Shown here piece by piece: positions 53,729 to 60,959 of a stretch of DNA of 64,000 nt. The stretch comes from Cytophagales bacterium. Lineage in GTDB: Bacteria; Bacteroidota; Bacteroidia; Cytophagales; Cyclobacteriaceae. The stretch covers positions 372,001-436,000 of the forward strand of contig JAWPMT010000001.1 of the NCBI GenBank assembly GCA_033344775.1, written 5' to 3'. The first letter of the stretch is position 1. Every line of letters begins with the position of its first letter. The notes beneath the pieces are model-generated. The model saw only the letters and a program-made list of their open reading frames with translations, was not told the DNA's origin and ran no database searches. Made by a program: the position numbers and the translations under genes.

Positions 53729-54309
53729 TTACAAATAAAAGGTGAACTGAACGCCCATTGGGCTTATTGCTAATTCGTCCACGAACTTTAATAGTTGCTT
53801 TCCGTGATTGTTTTGGACCAGATAAAAACCAATATCAAATACGAATAAGAAAGCCCCTTGCAGGACCAATGACTGCCCGAAGCCCTTCAGGCGATTCTGA
53901 TTCGTGTTTTTTGCACGTTGCTGCAAGTAAAGTCCACCCGCCATGTATGCCAGGTCCAGTCCGGCATTGAACAACAGGATCTTTTCCATGGAATGTTGGG
54001 CCTGTATCGTCTCACTGAGCATCAAGCCCGATGGATCAGTTGTCGCTGCGCTATAATACCCTATTCCTGCAAGTGTAAGGTTTACCGTATTCCAAAAGCC
54101 ATTCATTTGATGAAAGTACTTCCTTGAGCCTGCTGCCCTGGAGGCAAGGATCGGACTGGAAGCCAAATTGGCCAGTCCCAGGTACCAAGAACGATCATCC
54201 CCTTTTTATTCAGATCCAACCGATTCGTATTGAAGGATTCCAGCGATTGCGACCAACAAGCAACACTGATCAAAAAGGCGATTTGGAAGAGTAATAATCG
54301 TTTATTCAT
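53729..54309 (-). pseudogene. DUF6992-like membrane protein gene with a frameshift
   Basis: The N-terminal part, from the ATG at 54309, reads a signal peptide (LLLFQIAFLISVACWSQ), then LNKKGMIVLGTW; near 54172-54186 the reading moves to another frame that continues LGLANLASSPILASRAAGSR, FHQMNGFWNTVNLTLAGIGY and two membrane helices to FTFYL. The joined protein (about 190 aa) fits a conserved Bacteroidota membrane family (N-x-x-R...GM-x-VLGxW, kYFHQMNxxWNxVN), which I believe is DUF6992. One base is missing or extra in the run around GGGACTGG. Frameshift or sequence error cannot be told apart here. Confidence 0.6.
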
Positions 54310-54350
54310 CAATTCATTAAACACATCACGCACGAATTAGTTATCTCCAT

Positions 54351-55613
54351 ATGAGTTCAACGAAAGAACAAAAGATCTACATCATTGGAGCGGGCATTAG
54401 CGGGCTGATTGCTGCCCTGAATCTTGAAAAAGCTGGCTTTCACCCCATCATGTTAGAGAAAGATAAGGCCGTCGGCGGCAGGGTTCAAACTGATCAGGTT
54501 GATGGCTTTTTACTTGATCGAGGATTTCAAGTGCTTTTGGAAGCTTACCCTAAAGCCCAGGAATACCTCGATTACGATAATCTGGAATTGCAGCCCTTAA
54601 GTAGTGGCGCCGTACTATTTTCAAACGGTAAAGGTGAATATTTTGGAGATCCGTTACGTGAATCAAAATTCCTGTTTCCAACCATCACTTCTTCGGCTGG
54701 CTCTCTCTCCGACAAATGGAAAATCTTCCGACTGAACCGCAGCTTACAAGGAAAAGACCTGGATGCGGTTTTTGAGCATAGAGAACAAACGACCCTTGAC
54801 TACTTGAAGGATTATGGTTTTTCTGATAAGATCATACATTCCTTTTTCCGGCCCTTCTTTAGTGGCATCTATCTTGAACCAAATCTGGATACTTCCAGCC
54901 GCATGTTCGAATATGTCTATAAATTATTTGGGAAAGGTCGGGCCATGATCCCAAAAGGTGGCATTGGCGCTATTAGTGACCAACTGAAATCGAAGTTGTT
55001 AAATACAGAGATCCGACTTTCTTGTACGGTCGACAAGGTGGAATCAGGAATGATCACGCTGAGCAATGGTGAACAATTGAAAAGTGACTTCACCATCATT
55101 GCCAGCAACCCTGGCACATTACTGGCAAACTATGCCAGTACGCTCCTCTGGAAATCGTGTGACAATCTATACTTCAAAACTCCAACCCGAACGATCAAAG
55201 ATCCGGTCATTGGATTGAGTAAACATGAAGACAGCTTTGTCAACAACATCTTCTACCCAACCAGTGTAGCTACCACTGAAAAAGGGAATGAGGAATTGCT
55301 GTCGGTTACCGTCGTAAAAAAACATGAACTTAGTCCAGAGGCACTTATAGAACAAGTTACCCAGGAGTTGCAATCGATCTTCGGCATCTCCGGAATAGAA
55401 TTTTTGAAACACTACCCCATCAGTATGGCACTCCCCAACTTACAGGATTTGCAATACAATCGGGAGAGTCGGGAAAGCCTGTTGACCGAACATATAGCCA
55501 TCGCTGGCGATCATCAATTGAATGGCTCGTTGAATGCCGCCATGATCTCTGGTGAAAATGCGGCAACAGCGGCCTTGACTGCCATCAACAAGGAACTGAT
55601 CCCTATGTCATGA
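54351..55613 (+). CDS. FAD-dependent oxidoreductase (amine oxidase / phytoene desaturase-like)
   Basis: A 420-aa protein. KIYIIGAGISGLIAALNLE with EKDKAVGGRVQTD is a Rossmann FAD-binding site of the amine oxidase/phytoene dehydrogenase superfamily; the C-terminal IAIAGDHQLNGSLNAAMISG is the second FAD-contact motif. The substrate is unknown; many Bacteroidota paralogues of this size are annotated only as NAD(P)/FAD-dependent oxidoreductase. It starts 41 bp from the divergent broken gene and overlaps the next gene by 4 bp (ATGA), then SRPBCC follows. Confidence 0.88.
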   Translation: MSSTKEQKIYIIGAGISGLIAALNLEKAGFHPIMLEKDKAVGGRVQTDQVDGFLLDRGFQVLLEAYPKAQEYLDYDNLELQPLSSGAVLFSNGKGEYFGDPLRESKFLFPTITSSAGSLSDKWKIFRLNRSLQGKDLDAVFEHREQTTLDYLKDYGFSDKIIHSFFRPFFSGIYLEPNLDTSSRMFEYVYKLFGKGRAMIPKGGIGAISDQLKSKLLNTEIRLSCTVDKVESGMITLSNGEQLKSDFTIIASNPGTLLANYASTLLWKSCDNLYFKTPTRTIKDPVIGLSKHEDSFVNNIFYPTSVATTEKGNEELLSVTVVKKHELSPEALIEQVTQELQSIFGISGIEFLKHYPISMALPNLQDLQYNRESRESLLTEHIAIAGDHQLNGSLNAAMISGENAATAALTAINKELIPMS

Positions 55614-55921
55614 AGAAACGCAGACTTGGATTTGTGTTGATTGTATTGATGTTTATCCTCTGGTTTGGAAATCCATCAGAACAGTAATATCTGGATTCGG
55701 TAGCGAACGATTTCGGAAAGGTCCATCACGGCATGGCTCTGAACGCCGCGCAACTGGCTACTATGGGAGAAAGTAACTACCATGAATTTCTGATTGCCAG
55801 CACAAACGAATATGCGTCTGGCAATATTCAGGTCGCTTACTTCGGGATCGCTTTTACCACCTTTTATCTGGGCAGTTCCAGAAAATCAATTTCATCAGCT
55901 AAACCCCTTAAATCTACTTAG
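55610..55921 (+). pseudogene. DUF4359-like protein gene with an in-frame TAA
   Basis: The ATG overlaps the stop of the FAD oxidoreductase gene (ATGA). It reads a hydrophobic N-terminus (RRLGFVLIVLMFILWFGNPS) to Q25, then TAA at 55685-55687; the same frame continues YLDSVANDFGKVHHG and MALNAAQLATMGESNYHEFL to YFGIAFTTFYLGSSRKS, stop at 55921. The whole resembles DUF4359-like proteins (NPS...YL...DFGKxHHGM...YFGI). A single nonsense codon or base error splits it. The 4-bp coupling at the front supports the start at 55610. Confidence 0.6.
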
Positions 55922-55923
55922 AC

Positions 55924-56439
55924 ATGCTACAACCTTTACCACCAGGATATCAAAAACACATTCATTATTTTGAATTTGAAATAGCTGCCTCTGAAGCCGC
56001 TGTTTGGGAATGGTTGAATGACACAAGGACATTTACAGATACGCAGGTTTGGCCTTACAAAGTTGAGTTCTATAGCCCGGATGAAAACACTCCCAATGGA
56101 TTTTACGAAGGTGTGCTAACCACCCATACGGGACCTTTCGTCAACTTCCCTGGGGAGCTGGTAAAGATCGATGAAAAATACCGTGATCTTCAGTACTACT
56201 ACGGCAGCTATGCCATCCATCCGCATTGGGTCCGACCTTTCCGATTAGAATTCTGGACTTATTCAATAGAATCAGGTACCCAAATCAAATGTGCTTTGAG
56301 TAGTTATGTCAAACCCTGGATCTTCAAATTTTGGGCATGGTCACAACGACTGTTCTGGGGCCGCTTTCAGCGTTGGTCAACTCGTCAGATCTTGAAAATC
56401 GAAAAAGGTGCTAAGCGAAAGTTACAGTCTGCTTCGTAA
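55924..56439 (+). CDS. SRPBCC family protein
   Basis: A 171-aa cytoplasmic protein with the helix-grip fold: FEFEIAASEAAVWEWLNDTR at the N-terminus, a beta-rich middle (GFYEGVLTTHTGPFVNFPGE) and a long C-terminal helix (FWGRFQRWSTRQILKIEKGA). The START/SRPBCC superfamily binds hydrophobic ligands; ligand unknown. It starts 2 bp after the DUF4359-like frame, so it is the third gene of the FAD oxidoreductase operon and may bind the substrate or product of that enzyme. Confidence 0.75.
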   Translation: MLQPLPPGYQKHIHYFEFEIAASEAAVWEWLNDTRTFTDTQVWPYKVEFYSPDENTPNGFYEGVLTTHTGPFVNFPGELVKIDEKYRDLQYYYGSYAIHPHWVRPFRLEFWTYSIESGTQIKCALSSYVKPWIFKFWAWSQRLFWGRFQRWSTRQILKIEKGAKRKLQSAS

Positions 56440-56488
56440 CTCCTGGCCTTTAAACAAGTCTGATGGTAGAATCGATTTTTGGTAATAC

Positions 56489-56527
56489 CAAAATTACGTC
56501 CAGGAATGTATCAGGGACGTAATTTTG
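56489..56527. terminator. Bidirectional hairpin between convergent genes
   Basis: Perfect 13-bp stem CAAAATTACGTCC (56489-56501) / GGACGTAATTTTG (56515-56527), 13-base loop. The A/T-rich base of the stem suits termination in both directions. A second palindrome (TTTTGGTA-A-TACCAAAA, 56477-56493) overlaps its left arm. Confidence 0.7.
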
Positions 56528-56537
56528 TAACACTTCG

Positions 56538-57170
56538 CTAGGCCTCCCTAAACATCAACCATCCCATGGTCATGGTCCAGGCAGTCGTTCCGAAAATGAA
56601 GATCCTGAATCCGGCTACATCAGTCAAAATAAATCCCGTGACCAGGGTCAACAATGCTGCAATTACCAGTCCAATGCCGAAATAACCTATCCAAACAGGG
56701 AATTGTCTGGTTTTTACCGTAGCGATTGACCAAAACAAAGTGGAGACACCCACCCCAGTCATAAATATGTAATCATTCGCCAGATTGAAAAAGTGATTGT
56801 AACGAAAGATGGGCTTCAATGAGGCAATCACTTCAGGGCTGGCATCTGCATATGAAGCTACGAATTGCATCAATACCAGACCATTCAACGCCGCGGCCAT
56901 CATCACAGCGAACAATCCAAATAACATGAATGAAAATCCAATCCGGGATAAAAAAACCGACGCTTGTAAACGCACCATAATGCCCCAGTATCCGTAAGCA
57001 ACAAAGGGAATAGAGAACAAAGCAATGGAATGAGCAATGATCCCCATATTGACAATCATCAGTAAATGATCAAAGTCTCCACCCACTGGATGTAAGACCA
57101 TGGTCACAATCATAAGGAAAGATCCGATCAGCAGAGAAAGCCCGGCACTTTTTAAGTTATTATTATTCAT
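56538..57170 (-). CDS. Hypothetical membrane protein
   Basis: A 210-aa protein with six predicted helices (for example SLLIGSFLMIVTMVLHPVGG, FMLFGLFAVMMAAALNGLVL and VWIGYFGIGLVIAALLTLV). Most of the chain is in the membrane; the fold looks like the DUF4386-type family but I am not sure. Unknown function. It lies 64 bp downstream of the Crp/Fnr gene on the same strand, so it is likely to be co-transcribed with or controlled by it. Confidence 0.75.
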   Translation of the reverse strand: MNNNNLKSAGLSLLIGSFLMIVTMVLHPVGGDFDHLLMIVNMGIIAHSIALFSIPFVAYGYWGIMVRLQASVFLSRIGFSFMLFGLFAVMMAAALNGLVLMQFVASYADASPEVIASLKPIFRYNHFFNLANDYIFMTGVGVSTLFWSIATVKTRQFPVWIGYFGIGLVIAALLTLVTGFILTDVAGFRIFIFGTTAWTMTMGWLMFREA

Positions 57171-57234
57171 GCGTTAATAATTTGAGTTTGAAGCAAACCT
57201 AGAGGGAGCCTCAGGTTTTCACACTTGATCCAAA

Positions 57235-57798
57235 TCAAGAAATGTCAGAGATGCGTTTTCTTACTCTACTCAGCGTTTCTGGGGTCATACCAAGATAAGA
57301 GGCAATGTACTTGAGGGGAAAGGTTTGAAGCAACTGAGGTTGATTGTTCAGTAACTGAAGATACCGCTCATCTGGCCCCCGTTCTTTGCGAAAAGCATCA
57401 TGTTCAGGATTGCCCAGGATCTTGCCCAATTGAAAAAAGACCGGTGATCGACCAATCAGATCATGCAGGTCATGGATGTTCAAAATGAGAGTTTCTGTAT
57501 CCTCAAAAGCTGCAATCTTGTATTTTGAAGGGGCTCTGGCCGTAAAACTAGCCTGGTCCACCAGCCAACTTCCCCGGACATACAAACCAGTAGTTTGCTG
57601 ATCCAATGCTGCATTGAAAAAATAGGAATAGACGCTTCCTGTTTCCAGAAACCAGAAACAACTGCAAACTTCTCCCTGGTCAAGCAACAGTGTACCCTTC
57701 TTATAGAACTTCGGTGACAGAGCATTGCGAACCGTATCTATCTCATCTTCGGTGAAGGAACCAATGGATCGAATCGATTGCAAAAAAATATCTATCAT
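57235..57798 (-). CDS. Crp/Fnr-family transcriptional regulator
   Basis: 187 aa from the ATG at 57798 (MIDIFLQSIRSIGSFTEDEI), chosen because the family starts at this point; a longer frame opens at 57849 with a hydrophobic extension. The beta-roll domain contains YKKGTLLLDQGEVCSCFWFL, and the helix-turn-helix FPLKYIASYLGMTPETLSRV is near the C-terminus. Related to the regulator at 536-1126, and like it followed or faced by membrane protein genes. Effector unknown; the Cys pair in EVCSCFWF is unlikely to be a cluster site. Confidence 0.88.
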   Translation of the reverse strand: MIDIFLQSIRSIGSFTEDEIDTVRNALSPKFYKKGTLLLDQGEVCSCFWFLETGSVYSYFFNAALDQQTTGLYVRGSWLVDQASFTARAPSKYKIAAFEDTETLILNIHDLHDLIGRSPVFFQLGKILGNPEHDAFRKERGPDERYLQLLNNQPQLLQTFPLKYIASYLGMTPETLSRVRKRISDIS

Positions 57799-57942
57799 GA
57801 GAAACACCAAAATAGCGCATAAAAGACAAGTTTTTTGAAACTCAAACAAATCTGTTTTGGTTGAAACGGGGCTTTTAGCTGTTCACACAAGTTCATGGCA
57901 GGTGAAAGTCGTTAATTTTTTATATTTCAACATCTGTTGCAA

Positions 57943-59952
57943 ATGCCTAGGATCGTTAAATTAATCTTGTTCATCATATTTTTTGCGTGTCAGTACTGGC
58001 CATCGCACGGTCAGTCTTTGGATAGCCTAAAAACGTTACTTACCCAAAGTAGTGGAACGGCAAGGATTGAATTATTACATACCTTATCCAGAAATCTCCG
58101 GTGGAGTCAGCCCGATGAGTCGCTGAAATATGCTACTGAAGCCCTGAAATTAGCGGAACTTCAGCAAAACACGCCCTTGCAAGCCACTTCCTACCGGTTA
58201 ATTGGTGGCGCTCATTATTACCTAGGAAATTATGAAAGCTCGCTGCTGTACAGCGAAAGATCATTGAATATCGCCGAGTCCATTGGGGATACTTCCCTTA
58301 TGATCACCAACCTCAACAGCCTCGGCATTGATAATTACGATCTTGGCAATTACGAGGCTTCGATGCAATACTTTTTGGAGGCTGTGGATTTGATGAATGC
58401 CAATGGTGGTAAACTTCGCCGGGCCATCGTTCTCAATAATATCGGGTTATTATTTGAGCAAGTTGGTGATGCTGAGCAAGCCCGTAGTTTCTCTCTGATG
58501 GGGCTTGGTGTTGCCAAAGAAAACAACAATACCAACGTACAGGTATATTCCTACAATGGGATAGGTATTTCTTACATGATGGAAGACAACTACACCCTGG
58601 CACTTCAATACCTGGATAGTGCACAAAAAATTGCTAAACAAGTCAACAACCGGATATGGGGGTCTGTCGCGCATAATTATTCAGGAGAAATTTACCGTCT
58701 GCTCAAACGATACGATTCCGCTGAATATCATTTTGGAACAGCACTTCGATTGAGTGAAAGCGTTGGTGATCAAAAGCGAATTGCTGATGTATATACGAAT
58801 CAGGCCAGGTTGTGTCTGGTGCTTGGCAATCTGGAAAAGTGTTTGTTCTATCTGGACAAGAGTCAGGAGCTTGCTGCAACCTACAACTGGCGCAAACTCT
58901 ACCTGGACAATCTGAAGCTCTATGCAGATGTCTACAGTACTTTTCATATGCATCACAAAGCCATAGAAAGTCAGGCAGCTTACGTGGAGTATCGTGATTC
59001 GATCTATAATGATATCATGAACAGAAATCTGGAATTGATCCCACTGAAACTATCTGAACAAAAGGACCGCATCCGCCTGTCGCAACAACAGGCCGCGCTG
59101 GACGCACAAAGGGTCGCTAATTTAGTGTATCTAGCCATTATTGTCATTGCCATCCCTATCGCCATCCTGTTGTTCTATTTGTTGCGTAAAAACAAGAAGC
59201 AGAACAAGGTCCTGGAGGCCAAAAACGAAGAAATCAGGCAGACACAGGACCTGTTGGTCAAATCCGAAAAAATGGCCTCATTAGGTGTTCTGGCCGCTGG
59301 AATCGGTCATGAGATCAACAATCCATTGAACTACATTGAAAATGGCGTTCTGAATATCTCTAATATCCTTAAGGAAGACTTTCCGGATAAGCATTCCCCC
59401 ACTCTCGACAAATTCATTGATATCGTTAATGAAGGAGTCAACCGGGCTTCTACAATTGTGAATAGCCTTGCCAATTTCAGTCGTAGCGGTCAGGAAAACA
59501 ATGAGTTTTGTGACCTGGAAGCTATTGCTGAAAACTGCCTCGTTATCCTGTCCAGCAAGACCAAAGGTATCCAGTTCAATAAGGTCTATTCCAATGAAAA
59601 GCTCCTGGTCAAAGGCAATGAATCGAAATTGCATCAGGTATGCATGAACCTGCTGGCTAATGCCATTCATGCAGTGTCAAAACAACCCAATCCTACCATT
59701 GCAATCAGAACGGAAAAGGTAGGAGATGAATTGGTTTTGACCATCAAAGACAATGGCTATGGCATTGATGAAGAAAATTTATCAAAAATCAGTGACCCTT
59801 TTTTCACAACAAAAAGCCCCGGAGAAGGCACAGGACTAGGATTATTCATTGCTCATAGTTTTATCGATGAACATAATGGCCGTTTAGAAGTTAAATCTAT
59901 TATAGGAAATGGTGCGACCTTTTTGTTACACTTGCCTTTTAACCGACCATGA
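57943..59952 (+). CDS. TPR-containing sensor histidine kinase
   Basis: 669 aa from the ATG at 57943 (a TTG at 57937 would add 2). A signal peptide (IVKLILFIIFFACQYWPSHG) is followed by tetratricopeptide repeats at about 30-340 (TSLMITNLNSLGIDNYDLGN), a membrane helix at about 394-414 (LVYLAIIVIAIPIAILLFYL), and a kinase: H box SLGVLAAGIGHEINNPLNYI, N box NLLANAIHAVSKQPN, G box SDPFFTTKSPGEGTGLGLF. It is a close paralogue of the orphan kinase at 25244-27238. It overlaps the receiver protein gene by 4 bp. Confidence 0.92.
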   Translation: MPRIVKLILFIIFFACQYWPSHGQSLDSLKTLLTQSSGTARIELLHTLSRNLRWSQPDESLKYATEALKLAELQQNTPLQATSYRLIGGAHYYLGNYESSLLYSERSLNIAESIGDTSLMITNLNSLGIDNYDLGNYEASMQYFLEAVDLMNANGGKLRRAIVLNNIGLLFEQVGDAEQARSFSLMGLGVAKENNNTNVQVYSYNGIGISYMMEDNYTLALQYLDSAQKIAKQVNNRIWGSVAHNYSGEIYRLLKRYDSAEYHFGTALRLSESVGDQKRIADVYTNQARLCLVLGNLEKCLFYLDKSQELAATYNWRKLYLDNLKLYADVYSTFHMHHKAIESQAAYVEYRDSIYNDIMNRNLELIPLKLSEQKDRIRLSQQQAALDAQRVANLVYLAIIVIAIPIAILLFYLLRKNKKQNKVLEAKNEEIRQTQDLLVKSEKMASLGVLAAGIGHEINNPLNYIENGVLNISNILKEDFPDKHSPTLDKFIDIVNEGVNRASTIVNSLANFSRSGQENNEFCDLEAIAENCLVILSSKTKGIQFNKVYSNEKLLVKGNESKLHQVCMNLLANAIHAVSKQPNPTIAIRTEKVGDELVLTIKDNGYGIDEENLSKISDPFFTTKSPGEGTGLGLFIAHSFIDEHNGRLEVKSIIGNGATFLLHLPFNRP

Positions 59953-60347
59953 CTATGAGTAAGGAAGAAGAAATAACCATCTTGTACGTGGATGATGAAC
60001 AAATGAACTTGTTCATTTTTGAAGCGGCCTTCAAGAAAAAATACCAGGTATTGACGGCTGCCTCAGGCAAGGAAGGGCTGGATAAACTTCAGGAAGCTTA
60101 CAACGACATCATTGTGGTGATCAGCGACATGAACATGCCTGAAATGAATGGTGTGAATTTTATCAAAGAGGCGCGCAAAAGTTACGACAAGGTTGGATAC
60201 TTCATTCTTACTGGCTACGGGTTCAATCATGAAATAGAGCAAGCATTACAAGAGGAAGTGGTACATAAGTTTTTCACCAAGCCTTTCAAGCCCGAGCAAA
60301 TCCAGGATGCCATTGACGAATTCAGAGACGTCAAGTTGAGGTCGTAG
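59949..60347 (+). CDS. Stand-alone receiver (CheY-like response regulator)
   Basis: A 132-aa single-domain receiver. The acidic pair is in ITILYVDDEQMNLF, the phospho-acceptor Asp in IVVISDMNMPEMNG, Thr/Ser in YFILTGYGF and the switch Lys in HKFFTKPFKPEQ. No output domain, so it must act on another protein or on a phosphorelay. The 4-bp overlap with the TPR kinase makes that kinase its partner; because the paralogous kinase at 25244 lacks a partner gene, cross-talk is possible. A 273-bp intergenic region follows, with the operator of operon 3. Confidence 0.92.
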   Translation: MTMSKEEEITILYVDDEQMNLFIFEAAFKKKYQVLTAASGKEGLDKLQEAYNDIIVVISDMNMPEMNGVNFIKEARKSYDKVGYFILTGYGFNHEIEQALQEEVVHKFFTKPFKPEQIQDAIDEFRDVKLRS

Positions 60348-60554
60348 GCGCAATGCTCCGTTAATTTCAAATGCTCCGCTCACTTTTTTATTCGATTTTA
60401 GAAGATCGCACTGTAATACAAGTCCGCTAAAAGCTTCTGATTTTATACTATTTGCCCCCAGCCTCCTTCGAAATGCTCATAAGCTAAGTCATATTTAGCG
60501 AGAAATACCACCTTATTTCATCATAGGATGTAACCATTCCAAAACGCCGAAGTA

Positions 60555-60613
60555 TTCCTACAAATAGGAAAATACCTAAATATTTCCTACTTTAGTTTTC
60601 CTACAAATAGGAA
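60555..60613 (+). promoter_or_regulatory. Repeated palindrome, candidate PadR operator (operon 3)
   Basis: TTCCTACAAATAGGAA occurs twice, at 60555-60570 and 60598-60613, spaced 43 bp. Each is a palindrome (TTCCTA-CAAA-TAGGAA). A further TTTCCTA half-site lies between them (60583-60589). The second copy ends 7 bases before the padR ATG. This fits a PadR dimer site and autorepression. Confidence 0.65.
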
Positions 60614-60620
60614 TTTACTT

Positions 60621-60959
60621 ATGAAGAAGTATCCACTTGGTGAATTTGAAGAGATCGTTTTACTGACAGTAGCGGTACTGGATCAGGACGCATATGGATT
60701 CAGTATCAAGGAAGAAATTTCTGAAAGACTGGGGCGTAAAGTCAGTATTGGGGCACTACAAACTGCCTTGATCCGTATGCAGGATAAAGGCTACCTGACC
60801 AGCCGCAAAGGAGAAGGAAGTACTGCTCGTGGTGGTCGTCCGAAGATGTATTTTCAAATTACCTCCCATGGCATGCGTGCATTGGATTACAACAAAAGTG
60901 TCCGATTAGACCTTTGGAACGCCATACCCAACAAAACCCAGTTACTCAATTATGATTAA
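60621..60959 (+). CDS. PadR-family transcriptional repressor (operon 3)
   Basis: A 112-aa winged-helix protein (KYPLGEFEEIVLLTVAVLDQ; recognition region RKVSIGALQTALIRMQDKGY; wing RGGRPKMYFQITSHG). It has the same length and layout as the PadR proteins of operons 1 and 2. The palindromic repeats at 60555-60613 upstream are its candidate operator. It overlaps the permease gene by 8 bp, slightly more than the 4 bp in operons 1 and 2. Confidence 0.9.
   Translation: MKKYPLGEFEEIVLLTVAVLDQDAYGFSIKEEISERLGRKVSIGALQTALIRMQDKGYLTSRKGEGSTARGGRPKMYFQITSHGMRALDYNKSVRLDLWNAIPNKTQLLNYD

Noticed and set aside
56477-56493. Palindrome TTTTGGTA-A-TACCAAAA as a regulatory site
   Set aside because: It lies between the ends of convergent genes and overlaps a strong hairpin; no promoter is expected there.
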